A stretch of DNA of 64,000 bases from DATELY01 sp035276085 (GCA_035276085.1 DATELY010000176.1:17725-81724); one strand, 5' to 3'. Counted from the stretch's first letter, positions 1-8,494 are shown. The notes: generated by a model from the sequence alone, not told the origin. Program-made: numbers and translations.

Positions 1-10
1 ACGTGATATC
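1..10 (+). promoter_or_regulatory. Partial copy of the recurrent GTGATATC operator
   Basis: The window opens inside ACGTGATATC, which matches the right half of the motif seen near 5.8, 13.65, 23.07, 30.8 and 39.68 kb. The left half would lie before base 1, so it cannot be checked. It sits about 55 bases ahead of the first PhyH gene, the same arrangement as the other copies. Confidence 0.4.
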
Positions 11-63
11 GGCTCGAGGACCTCTCCAAGCGGCGTCTCGCTGACACGTCTCGCGTAGCCTTC

Positions 64-957
64 ATGGCCACGGTCCACTCGACACGACGGCTACCATCGG
101 AGAACCACCCGATGCCGAGCTTGGATGAACAGCTGGAAGCGCTGCAGCGCGATGGCTACTGCATCGTCGAGCGCGCGTTCTCGACGCCTTTCTGTGACGA
201 GGCTTTGCGTGCCTTGCACCGTATCGAGCGGGAGTACGCCATCGTCCCCTTCAACCAGGACTTCTCCGGTCGCAAGACCGTGCGCATCATGAATCTCCTG
301 CAGTACGACGAGCTATTCCAGGAGATTCCCGTTCATAACACGTTGTTGCCGCTCATCGAGCGCTATCTCGACAAGGAGTGTCTGCTCTCGGGTATCGACA
401 GCTCGGAGATCCGCCCTGGCGAGGTCGGTCAGCCTATCCACACGGACACGTGGTGGCACGATGATCACCGCTTCCCGTTCCCCGTTTACGTCAACACCCT
501 GTTGGCGCTGACCGATTTCACCGAAGAAAACGGAGCCACGCGCCTGGTGCCAGGCAGTCATCTCTGGAGCGCGGAGAAAGTCGCTTACGATCTCAAGGAT
601 GCGACGCTGCCGAGCGTACCCGGCTCCTCTCCCAAAGGGTATGGCGTCGACTGGAAACCCATCATCGCCGAAGTACCCAAGGGATCGCTCATCCTGTGGG
701 ACACGAGGCTCTTGCACGGTGCGGGCCCCAATCAAAGCAATCGACCGAGACCGAGCATCATCTCGCCCTATGTGCTCGGCTGGCTGCGCCAGTTCGACAA
801 TTTTGCCTATGGCCTGTCTCACGAGAAGCTGCGCAGCTTCTCGCGGCGGCTTCAACAGCTGATTGGCCTCGAGTCCTTCAGAGGGTCCTACTCGAACGTC
901 AACAATATGAGCCCTCGCGAATGGCTTTGGGATCGCAAGGCTCATCAACCGGCGTGA
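64..957 (+). CDS. Phytanoyl-CoA dioxygenase (PhyH) family protein
   Basis: Predicted Fe(II)/2-oxoglutarate-dependent oxygenase of the PhyH family, cytoplasmic, probably hydroxylating a CoA ester or related substrate. The facial triad is visible: H126 and D128 in IHTDTWW, distal H218 in RLLHGAGPN, and an arginine around 227-229 that would hold 2-oxoglutarate. The PhyH fold begins near residue 28 (LQRDGYCIVERAF), so the first ~16 residues are dispensable. The ATG at 112 has a GGAG nine bases upstream and is an equally good or better start. A copy of the recurrent operator lies just upstream. The gene is followed by a possible weak terminator and then an SDR on the same strand. Family is confident, substrate unknown. 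Confidence 0.9.
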   Translation: MATVHSTRRLPSENHPMPSLDEQLEALQRDGYCIVERAFSTPFCDEALRALHRIEREYAIVPFNQDFSGRKTVRIMNLLQYDELFQEIPVHNTLLPLIERYLDKECLLSGIDSSEIRPGEVGQPIHTDTWWHDDHRFPFPVYVNTLLALTDFTEENGATRLVPGSHLWSAEKVAYDLKDATLPSVPGSSPKGYGVDWKPIIAEVPKGSLILWDTRLLHGAGPNQSNRPRPSIISPYVLGWLRQFDNFAYGLSHEKLRSFSRRLQQLIGLESFRGSYSNVNNMSPREWLWDRKAHQPA

Positions 958-994
958 GTAGCAGGCAAACAAGAAGACCACTTGAGTTGGTGAA

Positions 995-1014
995 GCACGA
1001 AACGTGCGCGTTTT
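995..1014 (+). terminator. Possible weak intrinsic terminator
   Basis: GCACG-AAA-CGTGC forms a 5-bp stem with a 3-base loop and is followed by GCG and TTTT. The stem is short, so this is only a candidate terminator for the PhyH gene. The next gene begins about 85 bases further on. Confidence 0.3.
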
Positions 1015-1097
1015 ATGGCAAGCTGCTCGGCCTATAGTCGTATGCAAGAGACCGCTATCTGAGCGAGCGCCGCCACTCAAAAAGGCAACTGAAGACG

Positions 1098-1787
1098 ATG
1101 AACCTGCAAGGAATGAAGATTGTCATCACGGGCGCATTTGGCACTCTTGGTACCGCGGTCGTTGCGGGTGTGCGTGCAGCAGGCGCGGATGTCGCGTGCA
1201 TTGACGCGGCCACGGCACCGAGCAATGGGTCGGCATTCGCTCAAAGCATCCTGCTGGGAGGCGTCGATCTGACATCGGCTGGCGGGGCGACTGCCGCTTT
1301 GAACGCAGCTGCCGAGAAACTCGGCGGCCTGGATGGACTGGTGAACGTTGCCGGTACTTTTCGCTGGGAAACGCTCGAGGGCGGCACCACCGATACGTGG
1401 GACTTGCTCTACAGCGTCAACGTTCGCACCGCTGTGAATGCCACCCGCGCTGCGCTGCCCAACCTGAAGAAGGGCGCGCGTATCGTGAATATCGGAGCTG
1501 CAGGTGCCAGCAAGGCCGGAGCGGGCATGGGTGCGTACGCGGCCTCAAAAGCGGGTGTGGCGAAATTGACGGAAGCACTGGCGGAAGAGCTCAAGGACCG
1601 GGACATCACTGTCAATGCGGTGCTACCCAGCATCATCGACACGCCGGTCAATCGCGCCGATATGCCCACGGCACAGTTCGATCGTTGGGTGAAGGCGGAG
1701 CAGGTGGCAGACCTGATCGTGTTCTTGTTGTCCCCGCGTGCGAGCGCCATCACAGGAGCGCTCATTCCGATTACCGGGAGAGTGTGA
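1098..1787 (+). CDS. Short-chain dehydrogenase (SDR) with Ser-to-Ala active site
   Basis: A 229-residue classical-length SDR. The Rossmann start is at residues 9-20 (VITGAFGTLGTA) and the YAASK catalytic Tyr/Lys motif is present. The catalytic serine, normally 13 residues before the Tyr, is replaced: the segment reads NIGAAGASKAGAG, with alanine at that position. Dihydropteridine reductase-type SDRs share this substitution, so the protein may still be active but is not a standard FabG-like enzyme. It ends with TGALIPITGRV, a C-terminus without the long tail of tetrameric SDRs. It lies between the first PhyH gene and a convergent E1 operon. The ribosome site is weak (GAAGA). SDR membership is certain; substrate unknown. 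Confidence 0.9.
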   Translation: MNLQGMKIVITGAFGTLGTAVVAGVRAAGADVACIDAATAPSNGSAFAQSILLGGVDLTSAGGATAALNAAAEKLGGLDGLVNVAGTFRWETLEGGTTDTWDLLYSVNVRTAVNATRAALPNLKKGARIVNIGAAGASKAGAGMGAYAASKAGVAKLTEALAEELKDRDITVNAVLPSIIDTPVNRADMPTAQFDRWVKAEQVADLIVFLLSPRASAITGALIPITGRV

Positions 1788-1850
1788 CGATCTAGAGCCA
1801 TAAGGCTCGATGCCATTGCCAGCGACTTGCTCGAGCAACGAGCAAATCGA

Positions 1851-2885
1851 TCAGGCTGGGCTGACGGGTTTGATTTCGACCAATCTGCCGGGCTTGATGT
1901 CGCCGATGGGCACGCGATCTGCGCCGACAAGAGCGGTTATCGCGTCGGAGATTTCCTGCGGCGTGGGCAGAACCAATTTGTCGATGGAGGTTGCGGGAAC
2001 CCAGCCCTTCGCACCTATCCGTTTGATCGGACCATCCAGGTAATCGAATGCGTGTTCCATGATCTGCATCGCGATCTCACCCGCGACGCCGCAGGTGACG
2101 TAGTCTTCGTCCACGACCAACGCCCGCGAGGTTTTCTTCACCGATTTCACGATCGTCTCTATATCCAGCGGCACGAGCGTCCTTGGATCGACCACTTCCA
2201 CGCTGATGCTCTTTTCCGCGAGCTTCTTGGCCACATCCAGACAGAGAGCGACCATGTAGCCGGTTGCCACGACGGTGATGTCAGTACCTTCTCTTTTGAC
2301 ATCAGCGACACCGAAAGGAATGGATATGTCTCCTTCGGGCACGAGCCCTTTTTCGCGCATCAGTCGCTTATGGAAGTAATAGACCACAGGGTTGTTGTCA
2401 CGGATCGCTGTCTTGAGCAGGCCTCTCGCATCGGCGATGGTGCTTGGAATAACCAGCTTCAGCCCGGGGATATGCATGACCTGAGCTTCGGGGCAGCCCG
2501 AATGCTCTGCCCCGAGACCGAGATAGCCTCCCATCGTCGTAAGAATCACCATGGGAAGATCCAGCTTCCCCCCGTGCATGAAGCGGTTCTTCCCTGCCAG
2601 CGTCATTGCGGCATAGGCAGGCGTCAGAAAGTCCGCCATCATCGGATCGACGATCGGTCGGTAGCCTTGCTGCGCCAACCCTATGCCCGCAGCCACCATG
2701 GTGTTTTCAATGAGTCCCGTTTCGATCACCCGGTTTGGCCCAAACTGTTGATAGAGTCCGGTGGTCATTCCCATCGCGCTGCCGACAACGCACTCGCCCA
2801 TGTAAATGACTTTGGCGTCGCGAACCATCTCTTCCTTGATGGTCTCGTTCATCACTTGCAACATCGTGCGTTCTTGCATTTGCAT
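1851..2885 (-). CDS. 2-oxoacid dehydrogenase E1 beta subunit (transketolase-like)
   Basis: Beta subunit of a thiamine-diphosphate 2-oxoacid dehydrogenase (pyruvate/acetoin/branched-chain type), about 344 residues. It contains the transketolase pyrimidine-binding region (GECVVGSAMGMTTGLYQQFG), a central GGYLGLGAEHSG segment and the C-terminal domain (VVDPRTLVPLDIETI). The ATG at 2885 is preferred because AGGGG lies about 8 bases upstream; the frame is open to 2912, overlapping the end of the alpha gene. It is last in a minus-strand run with the alpha subunit and two SDRs. There is no E2 or E3 gene here, so acyl transfer partners must be elsewhere, unless the lipoyl protein at 11.3-11.5 kb serves it. 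Confidence 0.9.
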   Translation of the reverse strand: MQMQERTMLQVMNETIKEEMVRDAKVIYMGECVVGSAMGMTTGLYQQFGPNRVIETGLIENTMVAAGIGLAQQGYRPIVDPMMADFLTPAYAAMTLAGKNRFMHGGKLDLPMVILTTMGGYLGLGAEHSGCPEAQVMHIPGLKLVIPSTIADARGLLKTAIRDNNPVVYYFHKRLMREKGLVPEGDISIPFGVADVKREGTDITVVATGYMVALCLDVAKKLAEKSISVEVVDPRTLVPLDIETIVKSVKKTSRALVVDEDYVTCGVAGEIAMQIMEHAFDYLDGPIKRIGAKGWVPATSIDKLVLPTPQEISDAITALVGADRVPIGDIKPGRLVEIKPVSPA

Positions 2886-2901
2886 CAGTATCCCCTGTTC
2901 G

Positions 2902-3885
2902 CTAGTCGGCAAAGAGCAACGATTGCAGGTGCTCGAAACTGGGGATCGTCGGCGCCTGCGCGGCCAACCGCGCTGCTTCCGCGATCTCGCCCTGCGCCGC
3001 CTCGCGAATTCGATCGATGTCCGCCTGAGTGATCACGTTCTCTTCAAGGAGCTTCTTGCCGAACAGCTTGATGGGATCTTTGTCCCTGAGCCAACGTGCC
3101 GCCTCTTCCTTGGAACGCGGCTCGTCCATCGAAACATCGGGGCCGCCTTCGGAATGCGCGCGCAGGCGATACGTCTTGCATTCGAGCAAGCTTGGGCCCT
3201 CCCCTGCCCTCGCACGCGCCACAGCGACCTGAACGGCTTCGTGAACCGCGATGACGTCCTGCCCGTCCACAACGATTCCGGGGATCCCGTACCCCGGCGC
3301 AAAGTTGGCGATGTCCTTGTTGACGAGATAGGTGCTCAACGGCGTGTGCTGCCCCATCTCGTTGTTCTCGACGACGATGATCATCGGGAGTTTGTTGACC
3401 GCGGCAAAATTGATCGCTTCGTGAAACTCCGCCTTGGCAGCAGCGGAGTCACCTTCGAACGACACGACCACCCGTTTCTTTCCGTTCAATTTGGCGGCCA
3501 ATGCCGTACCGGCAGCCAGTCCAAGGTTCTCCGCGACGAGCGCGGTGTACATCGGAAATCCCTTCTCCGGAGCACAGGGATGCCAACCCGATGCGCCCCC
3601 ACAGTTGCCGGTGAGCTTCCCGTAATGCTCTGCAATGATGGACTCCATGCTCACGCCCCTCGGGATGAGCTTGCTGATCCCATGTCCCCGATGCGTGGCG
3701 TAGACCGAGTCGCCGTCTTCCAAAAAGGTGCAGGCGCCAACGCCCACCGCTTCCTGGACCTGTGTGCTGTGATAAAAGAGCGGCAGCTTGCCCGTCATCA
3801 GCGCATCGATGAACCATTCATCCAGCTCTCTGACACGGACCAGGTTCTCAAACAAAGTCACCTTCTGATCGTCTGTCAATTTCAT
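2902..3885 (-). CDS. 2-oxoacid dehydrogenase E1 alpha subunit
   Basis: TPP-binding E1 alpha subunit of 327 residues, which would decarboxylate a 2-oxoacid and pass the acyl group to a lipoyl arm. The TPP motif is GDS (145-147) through ENN (about 173-175), with the usual ~27-residue spacing. The canonical third residue is glycine, so GDS is a small variation. THRGHG (65-70) and GGASGWH (97-102) are typical substrate/cofactor loops. The start is ATG at 3885. The gene lies about 140 bases downstream of an SDR on the same strand and immediately before the E1 beta gene. Exact substrate (pyruvate, acetoin or branched 2-oxoacid) cannot be told from sequence. Confidence 0.92.
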   Translation of the reverse strand: MKLTDDQKVTLFENLVRVRELDEWFIDALMTGKLPLFYHSTQVQEAVGVGACTFLEDGDSVYATHRGHGISKLIPRGVSMESIIAEHYGKLTGNCGGASGWHPCAPEKGFPMYTALVAENLGLAAGTALAAKLNGKKRVVVSFEGDSAAAKAEFHEAINFAAVNKLPMIIVVENNEMGQHTPLSTYLVNKDIANFAPGYGIPGIVVDGQDVIAVHEAVQVAVARARAGEGPSLLECKTYRLRAHSEGGPDVSMDEPRSKEEAARWLRDKDPIKLFGKKLLEENVITQADIDRIREAAQGEIAEAARLAAQAPTIPSFEHLQSLLFAD

Positions 3886-4027
3886 TGCACTACCTGCTCC
3901 GGCCCTACGCCGACTTCAGCTTTCCACGAGAACAGTCGTTCGGATTCTCGATAGGACACGCTTCTGAAACCTCTTCGGCAGTGAAATCGACCGCGCTCAG
4001 GCGTTGACCCGCGACACGCGAGGATCA

Positions 4028-4813
4028 TCAGACGAGGGCTTGTCCGAACCACAGTCTGGTATCGGGGTAGCCGCTATTGGCCCAGCCCCCGTCGACCACG
4101 AGGTTGGCGCCAGTGATGTAGGACGCAGCGTCGCTACCCAGAAACAGACAGGCTTCGACCTGCTCGTCCGCATGGGCCATACGCCTCATGGGTATGCGCT
4201 CCAGGTAGGCCTTGAACATGGCATCGGGCATGGCGGAATTGACGGGCGTGGCGGTCAGACCGGGAGAAACCGTATTGACCCGAATTCCATATTCAGAGAG
4301 TTCGATGCTGCCGCTCTTGGCCAGCATCACGACGCCAGCCTTGGCTGCGCAGTAGGAACCCAACCCCCACGCCGGCACATCTGCATTGAGTGAGGACACA
4401 TTGACGATCGCCCCCTTGACGCCCGAGGCAATCATCAATTTGGCCTCGTGCTGCATGCAGTTGAAGGTACCCACGACGCACAGATCGAGGGCAAATCTCC
4501 AATCTTCGACGGAGCTGCCAAGCAGGGTTCCGGCTTTGGCCGAGCCGGCCACATTGAACGCCACGTCAAGCTTGCCGAAGCGGCTCCTGATCACCTCGGC
4601 CATGTTGGCGACGTGCTCTTCCTTGCTGACGTCCACGGTCAACGGAACGCAACGCTCGCCCATCTCGGCGGCCAACGCATCGGCTCCACCGCGGCGATTG
4701 ATGTCGGTTGCGAGCACGTAAGCGCCTTCAGCAATCAGCTTCTGCACGATGGCACGGCCAATTCCGGCTGCTGAGCCGGTTACAACAGCAACTTTGTCTC
4801 GATATCGACTCAT
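4028..4813 (-). CDS. SDR family oxidoreductase
   Basis: Classical 261-residue SDR, NAD(P)-dependent, probably a hydroxyacyl or alcohol dehydrogenase. It shows VTGSAAGIGRA near the N-terminus, NVAGS, the catalytic Ser in NVSS exactly 13 residues before the Tyr of SYCAAK, and the C-terminal TGANLVVDGGWA. The frame is open far upstream, but the start at 4813 (MSRYRDKVAVV) has an AGAGGAAA ribosome site and puts the Rossmann motif where it belongs. It is second in a minus-strand unit (SDR, SDR, E1 alpha, E1 beta) that starts from the promoter near 5.7-5.8 kb. Confidence 0.92.
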   Translation of the reverse strand: MSRYRDKVAVVTGSAAGIGRAIVQKLIAEGAYVLATDINRRGGADALAAEMGERCVPLTVDVSKEEHVANMAEVIRSRFGKLDVAFNVAGSAKAGTLLGSSVEDWRFALDLCVVGTFNCMQHEAKLMIASGVKGAIVNVSSLNADVPAWGLGSYCAAKAGVVMLAKSGSIELSEYGIRVNTVSPGLTATPVNSAMPDAMFKAYLERIPMRRMAHADEQVEACLFLGSDAASYITGANLVVDGGWANSGYPDTRLWFGQALV

Positions 4814-4866
4814 TGGGTATTTCCTCTGCCCTTGCATACCACCACGGCTTTGCAGAGATTGTCGAT

Positions 4867-5622
4867 TCAAATCGGGTAAAGCTGGCCCGTGATCTGTTCC
4901 GCGTCGTCCGAGACCAGGAAGTGAATGAACTTCGCGATGTCCTCGGCCACGTTCGGTCTTCCGGTCAGGCTCGCTCGAGCCATCTGCTCCACCTGCTCCT
5001 TCGTGAAAAGCTTTCGCAGGCTGGGCGTCAGCACCGCCCCGCAGACCAACGCGTTGCAACGAATCTTCTGATTGCCGTACTGGGCCGCGGTATAGAGCGT
5101 GAGCGTGTTGAGCGCTCCCTTGCTGGAACCGTAGGCAGTGAGCATGTCCGGCAAGCCCTTCGTGCTGGCGCCCGAAGACATGTTGATGATCACACCGCCA
5201 CCTTGCGCGATCATGTGTGGGATCGCGAGTTTGGACAGCAGCATCGGCGCGCGAACATTGACGGCGAAGATCTTGTCCCAGTGCTCGACCTTGATATCCG
5301 CCAGCTTGCGATCCTGCGGATAAATCACCGGGTCATTGAGCACGGCGTTGTTGTGCAGAATGTCGATCCGCCCGAAGGTCGTCACGACGTCCTCGACCAG
5401 CTTGTAGATCTGCCCGATCTGCTCGAGATCCACATTGAAGGCAGATGCGGTACCTCCCTCCTTGCGGATCGCATCCACGGTCGCTTGCGCCGCTTCTCTC
5501 AACAGGTCGACCACGGCGACCGAGGCGCCCGCGCGCGCCAGACGCAATGCGGTGGCAGAACCGATGCCGCCTCCACCGCCAGTGATCACTGCGACTTTGC
5601 CTGCCAGACCCGTATTGCTCAT
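4867..5622 (-). CDS. SDR family oxidoreductase, first gene of its unit
   Basis: A 251-residue SDR: VITGGGGGIGSAT cofactor loop, HNNAV (NNAG-like), NMSS, then AYGSSK with the catalytic Tyr and Lys. One extra residue separates Ser and Tyr compared with the usual spacing. The start at 5622 has a strong GGGAGAG ribosome site. The gene is the first coding sequence downstream of the minus-strand promoter that carries the operator at 5786-5800 and the 31-bp box at 5716-5746. It probably acts in the same pathway as the following SDR and E1 genes, for example dehydrogenating a hydroxy intermediate ahead of 2-oxoacid decarboxylation. That ordering is inference. Confidence 0.92.
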   Translation of the reverse strand: MSNTGLAGKVAVITGGGGGIGSATALRLARAGASVAVVDLLREAAQATVDAIRKEGGTASAFNVDLEQIGQIYKLVEDVVTTFGRIDILHNNAVLNDPVIYPQDRKLADIKVEHWDKIFAVNVRAPMLLSKLAIPHMIAQGGGVIINMSSGASTKGLPDMLTAYGSSKGALNTLTLYTAAQYGNQKIRCNALVCGAVLTPSLRKLFTKEQVEQMARASLTGRPNVAEDIAKFIHFLVSDDAEQITGQLYPI

Positions 5623-5715
5623 CTCTCCCTCGTCGTTCTGTTCGCGTCATCGACGCGCATCAACACATAGCTTGCTGTCAGCTCTCGACGGCCTGCTTCT
5701 CGTTCGCAGTCGCCC

Positions 5716-5746
5716 GCAGCGACTATGACTAACTCAGCGGGGACAG
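5716..5746 (-). promoter_or_regulatory. 31-bp promoter box, copy B
   Basis: Read on the minus strand this begins CTGTCCCCGCTGAGTT and ends AGTCATAGTCGCTGC. It matches the box at 13703-13733 at 29 of 31 positions. In both places it follows the operator by 38-39 bases and is followed by an open reading frame on the same strand. It contains CATAGT, a possible -10 element, with no good -35, which would suit an activated promoter. The rest of the 5623-5934 gap holds the operator and nothing else I can support. Confidence 0.6.
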
Positions 5747-5785
5747 AAAACCTTGTAAAGAGTCGTTGGTACATCGGATTTCGAA

Positions 5786-5800
5786 ATATCACATACATAA
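5786..5800 (-). promoter_or_regulatory. Recurrent operator, copy in the SDR/EthD intergenic region
   Basis: ATATCACATACATAA; on the minus strand GTATGTGATATTTCGAAAT. This aligns with GTATGTGATATCGCGAAAT at 13.65 kb over 19 bases with two differences. It lies between the divergent SDR operon (start 5622) and the EthD-like gene (start 5935), so it could control either or both. Confidence 0.55.
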
Positions 5801-5934
5801 AAAAGGCAATAAACTGCCGGCAAGAACGCATGGCATGCCTGTCTTTCGGCGGGTGAGACGCGCATTCTGCTTGCTAGTATTCATGGCCTGGATCTGCCCG
5901 GTCGCATTCGAGCCGGCAACATCACGACATACCG

Positions 5935-6705
5935 ATGGCATCGACTCCCGACTCGTCCTCAGCAGCGACGTTCACCTCCGATCAGCTCGACGATGGCCTG
6001 AACCAACTTCTGCCGCCCGGACATCTGCATGTGTTGGGGCTGTTGATGCGGGACACGGGACAGAGCCTGCCGGAGCTGATCGAGTGGTACGAAAATATCC
6101 ATGCTCCCAACGCGCGCTTCTCCTGGCCTCACATGAGGCGTTACGCGCGCAACTACATTACTCACGTGGAAGAAGGCCCGACTCCGCCCTACAGGGTTCT
6201 CACCGAATTCGACTGGAAGAGTGAAGAGGACAAGGTGAAGGCGCGCGCGGCGTTCAAGAGTCCCGCTGCTCTTCAGGCCATGGCCTCCGAATTCGAGGGA
6301 ACGCCGCCGGCCTGGCTCGCGGATATCTATTCGATTCTTGTGCCCGTCACGCCGCTGCAGGCGAGCGGAGCGCCTCTGCCAGATGACAGGACGGAACCCG
6401 TGCAGCGGCGTGCGCTGCTGTTGCGGCGTCGCGAGACGGCATCGCAGCAGCAGTTCGAACAATCGCTGCGGCAGCTTGCGGACGAGATCGCGGCCTTGGC
6501 GCCGGATGCGGGTGTAACGATAGGCATCTGTCATGGACCGAGCGCGGCACGGGAAGAGCCTGACGCCGTTCTCTTCGTGCACGACGCTGCCGACATCGCC
6601 CTCCCCCGCCCGAACCCGGCCGTGAGCGAGGTAATCAACGTCTTCGCCGTGGAGATGCGAAAGAGCCCGATCCCTCCGTCTGGCAGGCCAATACAACATC
6701 AATAG
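5935..6705 (+). CDS. EthD/dimeric alpha-beta barrel-like protein
   Basis: A 256-residue soluble protein. The first ~110 residues resemble an EthD-type ferredoxin-like fold: LLMRDTGQSLPELIEWYENIHAPNA carries the W-Y/F-x2-xH-P signature seen where these proteins bind small acids or ring compounds. RRYARNYIT and WLADIYSILVPV give the matching strands. The second half (from about 145) is more divergent, ends in an EVINVFAVEMRKS strand, and may be a degenerate second copy of the fold. The start is ATG at 5935 with a weak ribosome site. A second, much shorter EthD-like gene lies at 16.6 kb beside a Rieske oxygenase. Role probably accessory; I cannot name a substrate. Confidence 0.7.
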   Translation: MASTPDSSSAATFTSDQLDDGLNQLLPPGHLHVLGLLMRDTGQSLPELIEWYENIHAPNARFSWPHMRRYARNYITHVEEGPTPPYRVLTEFDWKSEEDKVKARAAFKSPAALQAMASEFEGTPPAWLADIYSILVPVTPLQASGAPLPDDRTEPVQRRALLLRRRETASQQQFEQSLRQLADEIAALAPDAGVTIGICHGPSAAREEPDAVLFVHDAADIALPRPNPAVSEVINVFAVEMRKSPIPPSGRPIQHQ

Positions 6706-6858
6706 GTGTAGTCGTCGAGCACTACGGCTTTCCGAGCTGCCGCCCATCGCAGCCAACCTGTCGAAAGTCAGGTTCGGCACGCGTGTTCGGTGATTAGCAT
6801 GCGGGCCGGGAGATGCCTCGCGCCGCTGCAATCAGCACTGCGCCATCGACTTCCATCA

Positions 6859-6881
6859 CGGGATGGCACGCAGCCATCCCG
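6859..6881. promoter_or_regulatory. Perfect 9-bp inverted repeat upstream of acyl-CoA dehydrogenase
   Basis: CGGGATGGC and GCCATCCCG are perfect inverted arms around ACGCA. The element ends 31 bases before the ATG of the acyl-CoA dehydrogenase at 6913. There is no T-run, so it looks more like a protein-binding palindrome or a leader hairpin than a terminator. Confidence 0.45.
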
Positions 6882-6912
6882 CTAATCGAACCCGCGAACG
6901 GAGCACATCACG

Positions 6913-8076
6913 ATGAGCCTGCAGCTGTCTGAAGAGCACTTGGCCTACAAGGAAATGGTCGAGCGCTATGTCGCCAAGGAGATGCCCAAGGACTGGGCGC
7001 GTGAGCTCGAACGCAAGGAAGATGAATATCCCTTCGAGCTCTGGGACAAGCTCACCGAAGGCGGCTTCCACGCGCTCGGCATTCCCGAGGAATATGGCGG
7101 TGCCGGCGGCGACGTGTTCATGCAGGTCATTGCGGCGCGTGCGCTGGCACGCACGCTGGCCGGTCTGACCTGGCTCTGGGGCATCACCCAATTCGCCGGC
7201 GTCAAGTCCATCACCATGCATGGCACCGAGGCGCAGAAAAAGAAGTTCCTGCCGGAACTGGCCGCCGGCCGTCTGCGCGCGGCCATCTCGCTGACTGAGC
7301 CCGGTGGCGGCACGGACGTGCTCGGGGCCATGCGTACCTTCGGCACGCGCGCGAACGGCGGCTGGCTCATCAGCGGCGAGAAGATCTGGAGCTCGCAAAG
7401 CCATGTCGCCGACTATCTGCTCGTGCTTGCGCGTACCGAGAAGGACGTCCAGAAAAATCACCACGGCCTGACGCTGTTCTGGGTGCCGGCCAAGTCCAAG
7501 GGCATCACCATCAATCCGCTCAAGAAGCTGGGCATGCGCGCGATGGGCAGCTGTCTGGTGCACTTCAATGAGGTTTTCGTCGAGGACGATGCGGTGATCG
7601 GCGAGGTCGGCGATGGCTGGTATCGCATCCTGCCCATGCTCAACAACGAGCGTCTGCTCATGAGTGCCAACTGCCTGGGCTATCTCGATGGCGTGCTCGA
7701 AGATGCGCTCGACTACGCGCAGCAGCGCAAAGCCTTCGGCCGCATCATCGGCCAGTTCCAGGCCATCCAGCACTACATCGCCGACATGAAGATCGCGCAG
7801 TACTCGGTCGAGTGCATGCTCATGGATTGCGCCCGCAAGGCCGTAGACGGCAAGCTGTCGATGATCGAGTCCACGATGCTCAAGGTGGCCGCGGCCGAAG
7901 CCAGCAATCGCTGCGCTGACCTCGGCATCCAGATCCTCGGCGGCATGGGCTATTCCGCCGATACCGACATGCAGCGCTACTGGCGCGACAGCCGCCTGCA
8001 GCGCATCGGACCCGTCACCGATGAGATGGCCCGCAACATGATTGCAGAACAACTCGGCCTGCCGCGGTCGTTCTGA
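6913..8076 (+). CDS. Acyl-CoA dehydrogenase
   Basis: Full-length 387-residue FAD acyl-CoA dehydrogenase. The sequence shows SLTEPGGGTDV (FAD/substrate loop, about 126-136), GEKIWSS (155-161) and QRKAFGR (flavin-binding), then GGMGYSADTDMQRYWRD. The MCAD-type catalytic glutamate is replaced (IGPVTDE), but a glutamate is present at the isovaleryl-CoA dehydrogenase position, E246 in LNNERLLMS. A branched or bulky acyl-CoA is therefore a reasonable substrate class. ATG at 6913 has GGAG nine bases upstream. It is followed at 25 bases by an NTF2-like gene and then by OYE, SDR and CMD genes on the same strand, probably one operon. Confidence 0.93.
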   Translation: MSLQLSEEHLAYKEMVERYVAKEMPKDWARELERKEDEYPFELWDKLTEGGFHALGIPEEYGGAGGDVFMQVIAARALARTLAGLTWLWGITQFAGVKSITMHGTEAQKKKFLPELAAGRLRAAISLTEPGGGTDVLGAMRTFGTRANGGWLISGEKIWSSQSHVADYLLVLARTEKDVQKNHHGLTLFWVPAKSKGITINPLKKLGMRAMGSCLVHFNEVFVEDDAVIGEVGDGWYRILPMLNNERLLMSANCLGYLDGVLEDALDYAQQRKAFGRIIGQFQAIQHYIADMKIAQYSVECMLMDCARKAVDGKLSMIESTMLKVAAAEASNRCADLGIQILGGMGYSADTDMQRYWRDSRLQRIGPVTDEMARNMIAEQLGLPRSF

Positions 8077-8101
8077 AGCATCCTTTCACTGAGGCGCCCA
8101 C

Positions 8102-8494
8102 TTGAGCCACCAGAAATTCAGCGAACAGTTTCTGACCGCGATGCGGTCCGGCGATCAGGCCGCCATGAGTGAAATGCTGCACCTCGAATTCGAAGTGGAA
8201 GAGGCCGCCGGCCTGCCGTATGGCGGCAACTATCGCGGCATCCAGGGATGGCTTGAACTCTGCAACGCGGTTGCCGGCACCTGGGGACAGTTCAGGCTTC
8301 AGCTCATCGAGTACGCGGGCGAATCTCCGGACAGCCTGGTCATTCGCTTTGCCATTTCCGGCCGATCCCGCAAAACCGGGAAGTCCTTCGAGAGCACCGT
8401 GCTCGAGTTCTGGAAGTTCAAGGACGGAAAGCTCTTCCGCATCCACCCTTACTACTTCGACACCCAGCTTCTGGTTGCCGCCAATACACAATAA
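8102..8494 (+). CDS. NTF2-like / SnoaL-like family protein, TTG start
   Basis: A 130-residue cone-fold protein of the nuclear transport factor 2 / SnoaL superfamily, whose members are often small isomerases, hydratases or dehydratases. It shows an N-terminal helix (FSEQFLTAMRSGDQAAMSEML), the YRGIQGWLELC helix and the strand-rich end STVLEFWKFKDGKLFRIHPYYFDTQ. The only suitable start is TTG at 8102, 25 bases after the acyl-CoA dehydrogenase stop, with GAGG upstream. Position in the operon suggests it acts on the same CoA or ring intermediates. No catalytic dyad can be assigned with confidence. Confidence 0.75.
   Translation: MSHQKFSEQFLTAMRSGDQAAMSEMLHLEFEVEEAAGLPYGGNYRGIQGWLELCNAVAGTWGQFRLQLIEYAGESPDSLVIRFAISGRSRKTGKSFESTVLEFWKFKDGKLFRIHPYYFDTQLLVAANTQ

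Noticed and set aside
1795..1808. GAGCC-ATAA-GGCTC hairpin between convergent genes
   Set aside because: Only 5 bp of stem and no T-run on either side; too weak for a terminator call.
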